A model generated the notes under the pieces. The model did no database searches and was not told where the DNA came from. It saw only the letters and a list, made by a program, of their open reading frames with translations. Position numbers and translations under genes: made by a program. Shown here piece after piece: positions 1-11,862 of a DNA stretch of 64,000 nucleotides. Within the stretch, counting starts at the first letter, position 1, and each line of letters opens with the position of its first letter. Origin of the DNA: Manihot esculenta (taxonomy: Eukaryota; Streptophyta; Magnoliopsida; Malpighiales; Euphorbiaceae); NCBI RefSeq assembly GCF_001659605.2, contig NC_035174.2, positions 24,750,027 through 24,814,026 on the forward strand, in the 5' to 3' direction.

Positions 1-3000
1 ACAACTTATTTTACTAAAAAGCAACTCCTCAATTACTTTTATATGTGTTCTCATTTACACTCAAATCTATTCTCATCCATCCCATTTTAAAAATGTTATT
101 CTTATTGTTCTTTCTTTTAGATCATTCATAAATCATCATAATATATCACAAAAAAAAAGTAATTTTAATAATCTTTACAATAATTATTTTATTTTACAAT
201 TACAAGTAATTAAATTTTAAATAATTTTTGTCACTCCCTATCAAAAGTGATCGCCATTATATCTTTTTCTATTATAGAATAACTAAAAAGCTATATTAAC
301 ATGATGTAAATTTACTTACAAATGCAGACCAACTTAACTCCCTTTTTTAGCAGCTATTATTATCTACTTGTTGTGCGTGGCAAAAATCCATCATGTTAAG
401 TATTTTTCTTAGTATAACTCAATTATTCTTATACAATCTCATAGGTAATATTTACTAAATATAGCCTACTTAAATTATAGTAATATTAATAATAGTTCTA
501 AAAGTTCACACATCGAACATATTTTTATAAAACTACATTAATTAAAAGTTAAAGTGAAATTTCCTTTTTTCATAGCATCATCTAATATTTTGTGAGTTAT
601 TTTACAGTATACTATATGGGAAAATTCGTGTAAACATATTAATATATTATAATTCAAAATTTTTCTATCAATTATACAAAATCGTATAAAATTATGAGGC
701 TCTATAATGTTTTGCATATCATGCTATTACTCTTTAATATTTATGAATATATAAAATATATCTTATGTAACTCTCAATAGGACTATCTAAACTAGATAAA
801 GGTACCGTAAATAGTAAGGCATGAAGTATCAAAACATTAGGACTTGTAAGCTAATAACTATAGGGCACGTCATGTGTTAAAATAGTTGGACTCGAAAATC
901 AAAAACTATAGGGCACTGAGTGCCAAAACTGTAGGGTTTGACGACCACATTTATCACAGTGGTGGTAAAACTCAAAAGTTGGACTTGTGGAGTATCTTAT
1001 TGTAACCCCAAGATCCATATCATGTAACCATATATTGTACTCTTAATCTAGTCTGCCACTCCTATCAAGTTTACTAAAACCAAGAAATTGATATTTAATG
1101 TCTTTTATATTATATAAACACATTTATATGGCAAATTACAAGTTTTATATATTCAATATGGCTCATCCAAGCCTATTTATTCTATGTTTTTATATTTTTT
1201 TTCATATTTAAGATCTCTACTCCTTTGACAACTTCCAATACTTAAAAACCTATAAACATATTTGCGGAAAATACCACATAACATTTCATCATTCTACACC
1301 CTTAAAGATCTATCAATCTCCTTAGCAAAATTATACGTATATGGATTTAAAATTTCACCCGATATTTTTTATTTAAACAACTCTATTAAAAGTCTTCTCT
1401 CTTTCGTTCCAATAATAATCACCTTTGTAAAGTTAAGAAATTTGAAGGGAAACAATCATAAAAAGAGCAAAGTCTAATTAATTCTTCCTAATTTATTTTT
1501 CACATGAACTAAATATCTTATCTTAAGCTTTTTAAACCTACCAATTATCCACAAGGTTCGACCGGTTCACCATTATAACCCATAAAATTATAATTCCCTT
1601 TTAATATTAACTAATAAAAACACATCCAAACTAAACAATTTTCACATTGAAAGGAAGTAAAATACATTCTTAAATTTTCATTAAAGCAATTCAAACAGCA
1701 TGGAGTTTATCTCTAACCTCCTATTCTCTCAATTTAACATTTTTAGTCATCAAGTAGCCAATTAATTCTGAAGGAAATCTATTCGAAAAAAAAAATATCA
1801 TACTTCAAATTACATTCCATAAATATTTGGTATACTTATTATAATTTGTATTGTATCATATTCAAGAGATTCTGATAAGGACTAATTAGACTCTATCAAG
1901 AGTTTTAATCAATATCATTTGGCTAAGACGATATAAGAGAAAATATAGACTAGAAACCGAAAAGTCTTATTGAAATTTTTTAAAAATTAAAAAGTGAGTT
2001 TCAAATAGTCAATGAAGACTATTTATAATAGAAAAAAAAACCCTAATATTTAAAATTATAAAAATATCTAAAAAATAATTAAAATGCATAATTGACCTCT
2101 TAAATGGTGGAATTTCCATATCAAACGTTGTGACCAGGCCTATGACCCTCATCACACTTTTAAAAGTCGTGCGTCTCGAAATTCTCTTTCTGAAAAACTA
2201 TTTCCGAAAAACTATCGTGGGTCTCTCTCGAACGTCAATAGCAAAAGTTAGACCCAATTTAAGTCTACCGTAAAGTTTAAGGCTAATTGCTCCGTGTCAG
2301 CTTTGAAGAAATAACATAATATCAACTTTTTTTTTTTTAATGCAACCACTTTACATCTGAAGCCCCAATTTTTTTTCCTTTACTTAAAATCTTCATCATT
2401 TACCAACCAAGACCCGTTCAATAGAAAGGCTTTACATGAAAAGAAAATAATACACTCACATAAAATTTGCTAGGAAATTTTAGCCAAAATATCAAGTGTT
2501 CAAAATATTTATTCTTCCAAATCCAACATTTATAGTCATTAAAAATACAACAATTTCAAAGGAAAAATTACTATGAAAAAGCATAACGCAACTTTATTTT
2601 TTATTGAATATGTTTCAGCCAATTATGTAACATACAAGAAATTTATTTCAATCCAACTCAACCAAAAACTTAACATTTATTGCTCAAATTAATCCAAAAC
2701 CAATTCAATTCAATGAAATTATCATTAATGATGAAAAGTCTTAAATTTAACCTAACAAGAAAAAGAGAAAATTCTAAAGATTTAGAGAGAATGAAGACAC
2801 TTTCCTCAATTACTCTAAAAGCTCAAAACTTCCTAAAACCTCTTTCATCCACCTTTTTCTTTCCTTTGCATGTTCCCATGTTTAAGCCTCTTTTACCTTC
2901 AATATTCAATGTATAGAAAATCATGTAAAAGCAAAAAAAAAAAAATCATTAAAATGCAAAAGAAAAGGAAACTAATCTTTTTCCTAAACAATTTAAACTT

Positions 3001-4739
3001 ATTTAACACATTCTCTCACTAGAAGTTACTATTCACCTAAAATTTCTCTTTTGATTTCATTTTGATTTTACCTCTTTTCTTTAAATTTTAGCTTGCATGA
3101 GTGTTTGGATAAAGTAAAGAATTGATGTGGAGTAGAAAAAAAAAGGTAGAATTTGGTCATGGAAGAAGAAGCAAAAAATGGATATTTTTTGGAGAGAATT
3201 TTGGCCATTAAGAGATGAAGAAGAAAAAGAAGATGAATAGTGCTTTTCTTTCTTTTGTCTCTTTTATAAAAGATGGAAGGTTAGGACTAATTCAAGTACT
3301 ATACAATCTAATGGTCAAAGATTAAAACTCAATTTTAAGTTCTTTAAAATTTTACTTTTACCCTCAATTTTTATTTAATCTTTTTAATTAAACTTAAAAA
3401 TTAACTTTCTATTATTCTTGTATTATACAATATTTAAACTTTCTTATATTTCACATTTAATCTTTAATTATCATCAAATAATAATTTTTCTCCACATATC
3501 TCTTATAAATTTTCATCAAGCCAAATTTGCCAATTTTGCTAAACTTAAAATTCATCTTTTTCAAAATATCAATTAGGTCCATAACTTGACTTTTATTTTC
3601 AGTTTTCTCTCATCGCAATCAACTTATTTTACTCTCAAAATTTAATATTTAAATATTTCATGAATATTAGTATTGATGGGTAGAAAAAGATAATTTTCAC
3701 CTATCAGAAATATTAGTCACTGCTAAAAAAGATACCATTTACGACCAAAAAATTTGTGATGTATAAGAAAGTAATTCTTTGATGGTTTTTTGCCTTTGTT
3801 TGGGAATTCAATGTTTTATTTTCTATTGCCATATTCTAAATCAACAATGGTATTAGAGTCAAGTTATAATCAAAGAATTGATAAAAAGCACAAAGAAACT
3901 TTTGACAATTCTTGATTTTGTGATGGAGATTAGTTTCTTTCAATTGTTCAATTTGATTAGGATAGTTCATGAGATGAATAATCAATCTAAATTATTCTTA
4001 AATTTTTTAAAATTCTTTTAATATTATCTAAAATATGAAATTCATTCAAAAACAAGTGCAAGATTAAGCATATATAAATTGTTTAGGTAAGAACGTGATT
4101 GGATCTATTTTGTACAATAATTTTTGATAATTTATGAGATGAATAATATAATCTAAATTAATTATAAATATTTTAAAAGTGTTAAAAATTAATTAAAATC
4201 TAATTTTGATAAAAAAAAATTGATGCAAAATTTAGCCACGGTGTGTTTTTGGTCCATGCTATGCTATTGAGCTACAATCTTTAAAATGTTGGCGTTGTTT
4301 AAGATTTTTCATGAAATGAATAAGCAGATCTAATCAAACACCTAATATATTGCAATTAAAATTAAATTAGTATTTAATTGGAATTTTATTGCAATTAAAA
4401 TTGTAAATTTTGGCCAATGTGAAATCTAAGTCAAATAGAATTGTATTGTAATTTTAATTCACTCCATAGGATTTTTTACACCATCAATTTGAAACAATTC
4501 CAGATATAATGTTATTAAATATGTGACATTATCGAAGTTAAATTTAACTATTTTAATAATTAAATCAGTTTGCATAAATATTAGGTACTTAAATATTAAT
4601 TATTATTAAGTTTAGAAGCTGTTAGTAACTCTTAGGGTTAGTTTCAGCTTAGAGGCTCCAAGGAGCTGTTATTAATTAATTAAATTGATTATAATATGTT
4701 ATTATATATATTTATAAAGTTTGAAAGTATGTCAAAGTC
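1..4739. other. AT-rich spacer, no gene recognised
   Basis: Very AT-rich plant-type intergenic DNA. The few open frames here are short, rich in Asn, Ile, Lys and Leu, and show no motif I recognise. There are many A/T homopolymer runs and one loose duplication in which 'aactatagggca' recurs about 50 bases apart near 858 and 909. The part around 3100-3320, a purine-rich tract followed by 'tataaaagatgg', looks like the promoter end of an old LTR, but I found no partner for it. Confidence 0.6.
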
Positions 4740-4744
4740 ATTTG

Positions 4745-5289
4745 TGATGTGGTCAAAGTGAAATTGTGCCACGATTGGTCACTCTGCAAGAAAGAGAACG
4801 CGATTGGTCAAAGTAAAATTGTGCTGCGATTGATCACTCTGCAAGAAAGAGAATGTGAGGTGGTTGACGTCTACTCCGACGCTCAAGTCAGTAAACTGAA
4901 AAAAAAGACGAATGTAAGGTATTATTTAGAATTTAAGAGTAGTTGTGTAAAAATACATATCTTGATTTCTGCTATTATTAGCTTTTATATTGTAAAAAGA
5001 TGGAGTTAATTATCGCATCTCCTACAAATTTGATTGGTGCTAGCCAATTGATAGGGGATCCCATGATTATAGATGTAGTAGGATCTATTGGATTAACAGT
5101 AATTTCATGTGAAGCCTCGACCTATTTAGGAGAGGGCGAGTTTTGATAAAAAATTGGGTGCTATAGTGTTCAGGTCATCCTTTCCACAGGTGGGATTGTG
5201 TATCGATTTATCAAACTCTTACCACGTGGCCCTATCTTATAGTGACAACTCATGACTTACTTTTTAGGCGATTGTATTGTATTACATCA
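4745..5289 (-). mobile_element. Solo LTR of a Tat-type Ty3/gypsy element
   Basis: This segment is a diverged direct copy of the LTR at 9717-10318. Shared landmarks are a 'ggtgaggtgg'-like stretch, 'gctcaagtcagtaaactgaaaaa', 'atatcgcat', 'gagggcgagtttt' and 'catgacttac'. It begins TGATG and ends CATCA, a 5-bp terminal inverted repeat shared with the other copy. It is flanked on both sides by atttg (4740-4744 and 5290-5294), a 5-bp target-site duplication. Because its own duplication closes around it, it is best read as a solo LTR left by LTR-LTR recombination, not as the partner of the LTR at 9717. The minus strand is inferred from that related copy. Confidence 0.75.
4750..4858. repeat. Two-copy tandem duplication inside the Tat-type solo LTR
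   Basis: Two adjacent units of about 52 bp, each holding 'ggtcaaagt', 'aaattgtg', 'cgattg' and 'cactctgcaagaaagagaa', differ at a few bases. The related LTR at 9717 has only one such unit, so the duplication arose in this copy or its close relatives. Confidence 0.75.
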
Positions 5290-5294
5290 ATTTG

Positions 5295-6517
5295 TATTAA
5301 TTTTCGAGTAAGAAAATTACAAATTGCAATGAGATTGTAAATTTTAATTTAAAAAATTCAGAATTTAATTTTGGTTTTCAAATTAAATTGATGAGATTAA
5401 TTAAATTTGATTTTCCATAATTGAAAATAGACATATGTATGAAAATTGAGATTAAAGAGTTGAACGCTCAAAATCCCATCAATGTGGCTAAAACACGTAT
5501 GATGTTCTATTACACCTTAGATTTTGTATTTAAGGGTGTATGATGGCATGATTATTTAGTTATGGACTAAAACGACCAATGTGATTGTTCATACATGAAT
5601 TTTATTTTTAGAAAATAGAGTATGTGTCCTGTCTTTTTCTATTTATCTCTGTTGTATTTCTCTTCTCATCTTACTCCCCTCAAATGTAACTTTAGATTTC
5701 TTTAAATGAATTATGTAATTAGATTACATAGGGTTAGATTAGAATTAAAGATCATAACAAGGAGTTTCATATGGAGACTTGGAGGAGGTGATTTCAAGGA
5801 GCACCAAAAAATAAATAAATAAGATTTAGTTATTTTTTTTATTGTGAAATCATGCATTCTACCTAGGTGAGATCAATTGGATTTCTTCATGGCTTGAGGA
5901 ACCTAATGTAGAATAATCCATAGCTAAATCATATTTACTAATATATGATGAATGTATGTATATCATATGCATGCTAAAGTATGCTAACCATTTATGACAA
6001 GACTTAAAAGGAAGAAATCTCTCATAATATTATTAAAACATAATGCCTTCTATTAATAAAGTGAGTACTAGAGTTCTATTTATAATTGAGTTATTGAGCA
6101 TACTCAAACTTATTCTACATCGAATATGTTTAAGCTATGTTAACAAATTTATCTTAACTAATTTCTTTAGTTTGTTGAGCATACTCAAGACTATTAAAAT
6201 TAGAGACAAGGGTAGAAATATATATATAAGATATATATTAAACAAGAGTTGATATCCCAATGATTTAGTAGTTGTATGAGATGCAATTGGTATGAGATAC
6301 CTACCATATAAAATTAGTTAATGAGCATATTCAAGGCTTAACTTTAATGTAATTGGATATTGATCCACTAGCAAAGCCCCAATGAGCTTTTCCGAGTCAA
6401 TACTGAGGGCTATTAATTCACAATAAAATAATGGGAGTAAATTATATGATTAAAAGACCATATTAATGCATTCATATTCATACTCTAACATGTCTTCTTT
6501 ATATCTAGGTCAATATC
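5295..6517. other. AT-rich spacer with a recurring 'gagcatactcaa' motif
   Basis: No coding region is recognised. The motif 'gagcatactcaa' or a close variant recurs near 6095, 6177 and 6323, ahead of the copia-like gag start at 6518. This could be the decayed leader or LTR of that copia element, but I could not set its boundaries. 'tctttatatctag' just before the gag ATG resembles a splice acceptor. Confidence 0.4.
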
Positions 6518-6830
6518 ATGAGCACTTCAAACTTTATCTTGAGAAGTATTTTCCACGCGAACAAACTAAATAGCTCAAATTTTATAGACTGGTATCGAAA
6601 CTTGAAAATCGTTCTTAGATATAAAAAGGTGGTCTATGTGTTGGATAAGGCTATTCCCTTAGTTCCTTAAGATAATGCCTTGTTGAGGAGCATGATGCTT
6701 AGCAAAAGCATATTGAGAATAGTGAGTAGGCAACATATATCAGGTTTTCCTCTATGTCCCTAGAGCTCCCAAAGTAATATGAGCATATGGATGCTCATAC
6801 TATAACCCTTCATGGCTCTCACAAACTCTT
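6518..6830 (+). pseudogene. Ty1/copia gag N-terminal fragment, decayed
   Basis: From the ATG at 6518 the plus strand reads MSTSNF..., then a stretch containing NFIDWYRNLKIVL and VVYVLDKAIPLVP, up to a stop at 6668-6670. NF-x-W-Y-R-N-L-K-I-x-L followed by YVLD and a proline is the usual N-terminal signature of Gag in plant Ty1/copia elements, where the protein forms the particle that packages element RNA. Beyond the stop the similarity goes on with frameshifts and stops to about 6830 (pieces like QKHIENSE, ATYIRFSSMS, YEHMDAHT). No copia protease, integrase or RT follows, because the sequence switches to minus-strand Tat-type gypsy DNA. It is a broken fragment; I am confident of the family but not of the ends. 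Confidence 0.7.
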
Positions 6831-7089
6831 TTATGGATATCCCTTAGGATTTCTTGGCCTTCCTCCTTTATAACACACCACAGTCATAAATGTGTCGAGG
6901 ACCTCCTGTACAATCAACCATCAATTAGTGTGTATTTAGAAGACTTCTTTATTACCTGTTTGGTTGATAACTAATCGGCCGAAAGATCATCTTGAGTAAA
7001 AAACTTGTATACTAGCGTCATCCATGATTCCCCCTCCTCAATGGGAAAATACACTTCCGCTTCTATCGCCCGTGTGTGTAATTCTTCGA

Positions 7090-7510
7090 ATTGAAATGGT
7101 CGGGAACTGCCATCTTGGCTAAAAGATCCACCTCTTCATTGTTGTCTTCAGCCACCTGGCAAAGTTCGCAGCTTCCTTGCCCATCTCTGATCCTTTCCAT
7201 CAGGGATCAAACCTGTTTCTCGTACTTGATAAGATTCGATTCTCAGACTTTAAATTATCTATGGTATTGATTAACAATCAATTATGAGTCATTAAAAATA
7301 ATAGATTTTTATATACCTAATTTCTTGATCATTTTTAGAGCCATTATTATAGCTTTGAATCCGGCTACATTATTGGTGGCATTGAAGGCGAGCTTTGTCG
7401 CATATTGAAGCTTTATACCAATTTTAGACTGCAACAGGATCCCTATTCCAAAATCCCCAGCCTCGTAAGATCCATCTGTCCAAACTTTCCACTACTCTAT
7501 GGTTGATTCA
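7090..7510 (-). pseudogene. Second (archaeal-like) RNase H domain of the Tat-type element, decayed
   Basis: Minus-strand translation near 7490-7330 gives WKVWTDGSYEAGDFGIGILL, then KLAFNATNNVAGFKAIIMAL. This matches the second RNase H found in Tat-type plant elements, whose usual pattern is W-x-L-F-x-D-G-S, then G-x-G, then F-x-A-T-N-N-x-A-E-Y-x-A-L. The catalytic Asp of TDGS is present. The usual Glu of 'NNEAEYEAL' is replaced (NNVAGFKAI). Farther on, pieces such as NNEEVDLLAKMAV match the domain end (normally ADALAKLAS). This domain degrades RNA in RNA-DNA hybrids during reverse transcription. Stops and frameshifts follow toward 6840. Confidence 0.7.
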
Positions 7511-7566
7511 GGGGGTTCCAAAGGTTCTAATGGCGAAGTCATTTTCGCAACAAAATCGACTAGTAC

Positions 7567-7910
7567 TTAGACTTTCATTGCCTTTCTTGGAACATACCTG
7601 ATGTCATAGGCCCACAATATTACTGCCCAGATGGATAATCGCCCTGACAGCTTTGGCCTATAAAGAACCTTCTGTAGAGGATAATCTGTTCTGACTTCTA
7701 TGGTGTGCGACTCAAAGTATGGTCGTAGCTTTGTAGCTGACATTAGATTTGCGAATGCCAACTTCTCGAGAGGAGGATAATTCAATTTCGCCCCTTTCAA
7801 AACTTAGCTGGCATAATATGTTGGGCTTTGTTCTTCATTTTTTTCATGAACAATTATTAAGCAAACTGTTTCCTGCATAACAGACAAATATAGAAATAAA
7901 ACTTCACCTT
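7567..7910 (-). pseudogene. Gypsy RNase H domain of the Tat-type element, decayed
   Basis: The minus-strand frame 7800-7567 contains LNYPPLEKLAFA, then a run with RPYFESHTIEVRTDYPL, then LSGRLSIWAVILWAYDIRY. This follows the standard pattern of the gypsy RNase H (YPPLEKL..., RPYF, TD-x-PL, GRL-x-W). The catalytic Asp of the 'TD' motif is present as RTDYPL. Just upstream (about 7910-7800), broken frames give PVEGEVLFLYLSV and PTYYAS, the start of the same domain. It would remove template RNA after first-strand synthesis. It is interrupted by a stop near 7803 and is non-functional. Confidence 0.75.
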
Positions 7911-8099
7911 CGACAGGCGACTTAGCAACAGAGGAGATGATAAAAAGGTTTTAAGACTTTTGAATGACTCTGCAAATTTTTCCTCTACTCAAACTTACCT
8001 TTGCCTTTTAAGGCTTTGAAGAACGGGAGACATCTTCTGGCCAAGCATGACATGAAATGACCCAGGGTAGTGACTCACCCATTCAACCTTTGCACTTCA

Positions 8100-8790
8100 T
8101 TAATGGTTTTGGGAGCTTTCATGTTTTGGATACCATTGATTTCCAACCTTTGCCCCGAAGGTACACTTTTCAGGGTTCAACTTCATACCCACCTTATCCA
8201 GGATGTCAAAGAATTTTTGGATGTCTTTTATATGGTCTTTCAATGATCGACTCTTTACCACCATGTCGTCTACATATACTTCAGTGGTTGATCTCACAAT
8301 GTCCTTAAAGTTTCCTGACACCAACCTTTGGTACATCGCTCCTATATTTTTTGAATCAAAAGGCATTACCTTCTAGCAGTAAACTCCATCTATTATGAAT
8401 GTAGCCTTTTCTGCATCCTCCGTATCCATCTTGATTTGGTGATATCCTGAAATGGCATCAAGGAAAGAAACTATTATGTGACTCGAGGTCAAGTCTACTA
8501 ATCTGTCGATGGACATTAACAGGTAATGATATTTTGGACATGCTTTATTTAAGTCATTGAAATCCACGCACATCCTCCACTTTTCGTTAGCTTTCTTTAC
8601 CAAGACTGCATTGGCCAGCTATGTGGGATACTGGACTTCCTTTATCAACCCTGCACTCAAAAGCTTATCAACCTTTTTTTGATCACCTACTGCCTCTCTG
8701 GTGCAAACTTTCTTTTCTTTTGTTGTACTGGTTTGACGGTTTTGTCAACAGATAGCTTATGGGTGATGAGAGTCAGGTCCACACCTGTTA
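8100..8790 (-). pseudogene. Reverse transcriptase of the Tat-type element, decayed
   Basis: Two adjacent minus-strand frames hold the core. Frame 8603-8373 reads VKKANEKWRMCVDFNDLNKACPK and later SFLDAISGYHQIKM. Frame 8366-8100 reads MPFDSKNIGAMYQRLV, then EVYVDDMVVKS and KLNPEKCTFG. The catalytic YVDD is intact, but a stop separates the frames and 'MPFG' has become MPFD. Upstream, broken frames at about 8860-8680 give AWSPKDVTG and KKRKFAPER, the linker that precedes RT in this lineage. The wording NDLNKACPK is characteristic of Tat-type elements, unlike the DYRQLNKVT of the Tekay-type elements elsewhere in the window. Confidence 0.8.
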
Positions 8791-9029
8791 CATCTTTTGG
8801 AGACCAAGCGAAAGTGGTTGCTCAACTTTTTAGTAGTTATATTAGAGGAGTCTTTGTTTCACCAGTCAACACAGTGTCGAACCGTACCTTTTTCTCCTTA
8901 TCTATCTAGACCTCCCTTATCGAGTCTGCCGGTTCTGGATTTATGTGAGATTTCAGCTTCTCCAACAAGTCGATGGGCATGGTTGCTTTCTTGAGGTTTT
9001 TTACTGGGTGTCCGTAACCTTTTATGGAC

Positions 9030-9660
9030 AATCTTAGATTGCCTTAAATCACTGCAATTCCCCCTAGAGCTAAAAGCTTAAGATACATAGCATGCATGTT
9101 AATAATAATACCGTGATAGTTTAAGATGGGGTGTCCAAGTACCACATTGTATGCAAATGGGATATCCACCACCGCAAACTCTGCATAGAACTCTCAGTTG
9201 TATTTTTTATCATCCAGTACTAGGGGGAGGTTAATGGTACCCAGTACTTCCACAGTCTCATCTCCTAACCCTACTAGAGGATAGAAAACTCTGACAAGGC
9301 TGTTTTTATCCAAGCCTAATTTGTTAAAGACATTTAAGATGAGAAGTTTACAGAACTATCTGTGTCCACCAGTAGTCGCCTTACCTCGTATAGGTTTAAG
9401 AGGATCTTAATGATCAGTGGGTCATTTTGAAAGAATTTGATTGCTTTTTTAGTAGGACCAAACCTTACCTCTTGTTTGACCCATGGCTCTTTATCAACTA
9501 ACAAGATAACTTTTGCTATACGCTTATGTTTTCCTTTACCCTTATCAAGTTCTCGTGTGATGACATGTACCATTTCGATTATTTCTAAAGATAGAGAGGA
9601 GGGATTCCCTCGCTTTAGAGGAAAAAGAAAAAAGAGATCAGTTTTAACCCAAATGAACAA
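9030..9660 (-). pseudogene. Aspartic protease region of the Tat-type element, decayed
   Basis: The minus-strand frame 9660-9334 ends in NDPLIIKILLNLYEVRRLLVDTDSSVNF. Tat-type proteases normally read VRR-x-L-V-DTGSS-x-N; here the active-site triad D-T-G is D-T-D, which should abolish activity. Downstream pieces toward 9030 (FAVVDIPFAYNVVLGHPIL) match the C-terminal flap, normally AYN-x-ILGRP-x-L. The frame begins only about 20-60 bases from the primer site, so Gag is missing by deletion. Confidence 0.75.
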
Positions 9661-9675
9661 AGAGAATTTGATAGA

Positions 9676-9696
9676 TTTCTCGGTAATGGAACCAAA
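9676..9696 (-). promoter_or_regulatory. Worn primer binding site of the Tat-type element
   Basis: On the minus strand, about 20 bases after the LTR end, the sequence reads ATCATTTGG then TTCCATTACCGAGAA. Tat-type elements usually carry ATCATTTGG followed by a tRNA-complementary stretch here. Several bases differ from that form, so it is a degenerate site. Confidence 0.5.
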
Positions 9697-9716
9697 TGAT
9701 ATTACAGAGATTAGAT

Positions 9717-10318
9717 TGATGACGTAGTCAGAATGTAACTATGCTATAATTGGTTAGACCTGCAAGGAATAGAAGGTGAGGTGGTGGTGGGTGCCCACAA
9801 CAGACACTCGATGCTCAAATCAGTACACTGAAAAATCGGGAGAATGCAATGAATTGCTTAGAAATTGAGTAGTGTTTAAAAATAGCGTACTTTTACCTCT
9901 GTGATTCCTTCCATTTTATACTGTAATTAGGTAAAGATAAATATCGCATTTTCCAATAAACTAGTGGTGATGTGGCCGGCCGCTTGACAATGGATATCGC
10001 CTGCTAATGGGAGGAAAATCCCGCGATTACAGGTATAATGGGGATATATTGCACTGTCTCTACTTAATGATAACTTGATACCGAGACTCGTCATGTCGAG
10101 GGAAGGGCGAGTTTTTTTATGATAAATCGAGTATTTAAAGTGTCTAGGTCTTCCTTTTCTTATGTTAGACCATATTTCCTACTTATCATATCTTTATCAC
10201 GCGTTCTATTCTCATAATAACAGTTCATGACTTGTTTTATTTGATTATTATGTATTATGCGTTCTATTTTCATGATAACAGTTCATGACTTGTTTTGTTT
10301 GATTATTATGTAGCATCA
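9717..10318 (-). repeat. LTR (5' end) of the decayed Tat-type element
   Basis: This is the diverged sister of the solo LTR at 4745-5289, with the same TGATG...CATCA ends. It is next to the primer site and protease remnants on the minus strand, so it is the 5' LTR of that element. The flank after 10318 is ttgtt; no matching duplication was found at the other side. Confidence 0.7.
10200..10317. repeat. Two-copy tandem repeat of about 60 bp
   Basis: Two units, each starting 'gcgttctatt' and containing 'ataacagttcatgacttgttt' and 'gattattatgta', lie head to tail at the end of the Tat-type LTR. The solo LTR at 4745 has one unit. Confidence 0.8.
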
Positions 10319-11285
10319 TTGTTAAAACTTTATAATTACGAGGGTTACTTCAAATTGTTTACTTAATTTTAGATTAATATATTGGATTAAATTTTCTTGA
10401 TCTTTGTGCTAGTGACTAAAAAAATATTTTATTAGATTATAATTTTTTCTTTTATCATGATTTATTTTACAATAAAAAAATTTAAATAATTTTTTATAAA
10501 ATTATATATAATTTAATTTTATTTAAAAATAAAAATTTTATAAATTAAAAAAATAAATTTTTTATTTTAAATAAAATAATTAATTTAAATTGAATCGAAT
10601 TTTTATAAAATTTTTAATTTTAGAAATAAAATTTAAAAGAAAGAAAGGAAGTGGGAAAAGAGAATAAATAATTAAGGTGAAAGTAGCTAAAGGTATTTAC
10701 AATTATATACATGTGAAACAACAAAGTTAAAAATAATTAAAAGTAAGAATAAAATGTGAACTAAGATAATAAAGGGACAAACTTTCAGACCCTTTAGTTT
10801 AGTTAAATCCATCTATTTGTGTTTTTTTTTTGAGATGGGCCTGTGGATTGGAGGAGTAAAATCTGAAATCTCTCATATTTATTCAAATATACTTACCGTT
10901 AGATTAAACATATGAGTGCATCTACCTATTAATTCTCTATATTATTAAAAATTAACTATTTAATACTTATAATATAAAAAAAATCAATTGGTTCATAATA
11001 CAGTTAAATCTCTATTATTATATTATTTATTTAATGAATAACATATTATATTTATTTTTTACTTCATTCGGGAAAGAAAAAGCTTTTAAAGTGAGTTATT
11101 GTAAAGGAGATGGAATTAAGACAAAAAGCGATTGCAGAATGAAGAAAGGAGAGAGATGAGTGAAAAAAGAGCCAATAATGCAGTGTAGGATAGCAGACAG
11201 AAGGTTGCTTTTTGGGTACTTTGGGAATAAAATGCCTCTCTCTACAAGGATTGGCGTGAAGAGAAAAAGAGTAAAAGAGAACTTT

Positions 11286-11323
11286 GTTTTCTTTTCTTTT
11301 CTTTTCTTTTCTTTTCTTTTTCC
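11286..11323. repeat. (TTTTC)n microsatellite
   Basis: About seven tandem TTTTC units in a pyrimidine-rich stretch. A purine-rich stretch (GA/AAAG) lies about 90 bases downstream at 11404-11460. Confidence 0.9.
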
Positions 11324-11825
11324 TGTATTAGAAACAAAGAACAAGCAAAACCATATATGTATTGCACATAATTTACATACAAACATCAAATAATTGTAAG
11401 TATGAAAAAGAGGAGAAAAAAAAAAGAGAAAGAAAAGGAAAGAAAGAGAAAGGGAAAATAAAATTCCTATTTCCTTTTTATCTCTCATCACACCACATAT
11501 CGTTGCTGGCTTCTTTCCATCTTTTTTTTTTTTTTTTACTGCTTTTCTTGAATTTCTGCTAGCTATGTCTGTCCATTCAAAGAGGGTGACGTGGAAAAAA
11601 GAGGGAAGCTCTATAAGCCTTATCTAAAATTTGAATTTGTGGGTCCCTTTTCATGACACCTTTTTTTTATCAAAGTGAATATAAAAAGAAAAAAAGAAAA
11701 GAAAATTTATTATAAATAGTAGCTTGATTTTAAGTGCATGATCCCTCGATCTCATAATAATATATATTTATTATATTAACGTTTTTTTAACGTGCAATGC
11801 ACTTTATTCTATTTATTATGCATAT

Positions 11826-11830
<5 letters not shown>

Positions 11831-11858
<28 letters not shown>
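11831..11858. repeat. (AT)n microsatellite
   Basis: About 14 perfect AT dinucleotides in an AT-rich spacer. Confidence 0.95.

Positions 11859-11862
<4 letters not shown>

Larger units (their letters stand above)
6835..10318 (-). mobile_element. Decayed Tat/Ogre-type Ty3/gypsy element, gag and integrase missing
   Basis: Read on the minus strand, the order is LTR (10318-9717), a worn primer binding site, protease, reverse transcriptase, gypsy RNase H and a second RNase H. Gag is absent: the protease frame begins directly after the primer site. Integrase and the second LTR are also absent, and plus-strand copia DNA abuts the end near 6835. Two RNase H domains after RT are typical of the Tat lineage. 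All frames carry many stops and shifts, so the copy is old and cannot be autonomous. Confidence 0.75.

Noticed and set aside
1262..2916. Two small open frames (71 and 78 codons) in the AT-rich spacer
   Set aside because: Composition follows the base content, and no motif or conserved start is visible.
4749..5009. 86-codon frame beginning in the Tat-type solo LTR
   Set aside because: It reads through the tandem duplication of the LTR and is not conserved in the sister LTR at 9717.
8057..8994. Plus-strand frames over the Tat-type pol
   Set aside because: They are shadows; the minus strand carries the RT motifs.
4745..10318. Reading 4745-5289 and 9717-10318 as the two LTRs of one element
   Set aside because: The left copy has its own 5-bp duplication on both sides, so it is a separate solo LTR.
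11096..11562. Open frames of 66-131 codons on both strands
   Set aside because: Low-complexity products of (TTTTC)n and purine tracts; no domain, and overlapping frames on both strands look equally 'coding'.
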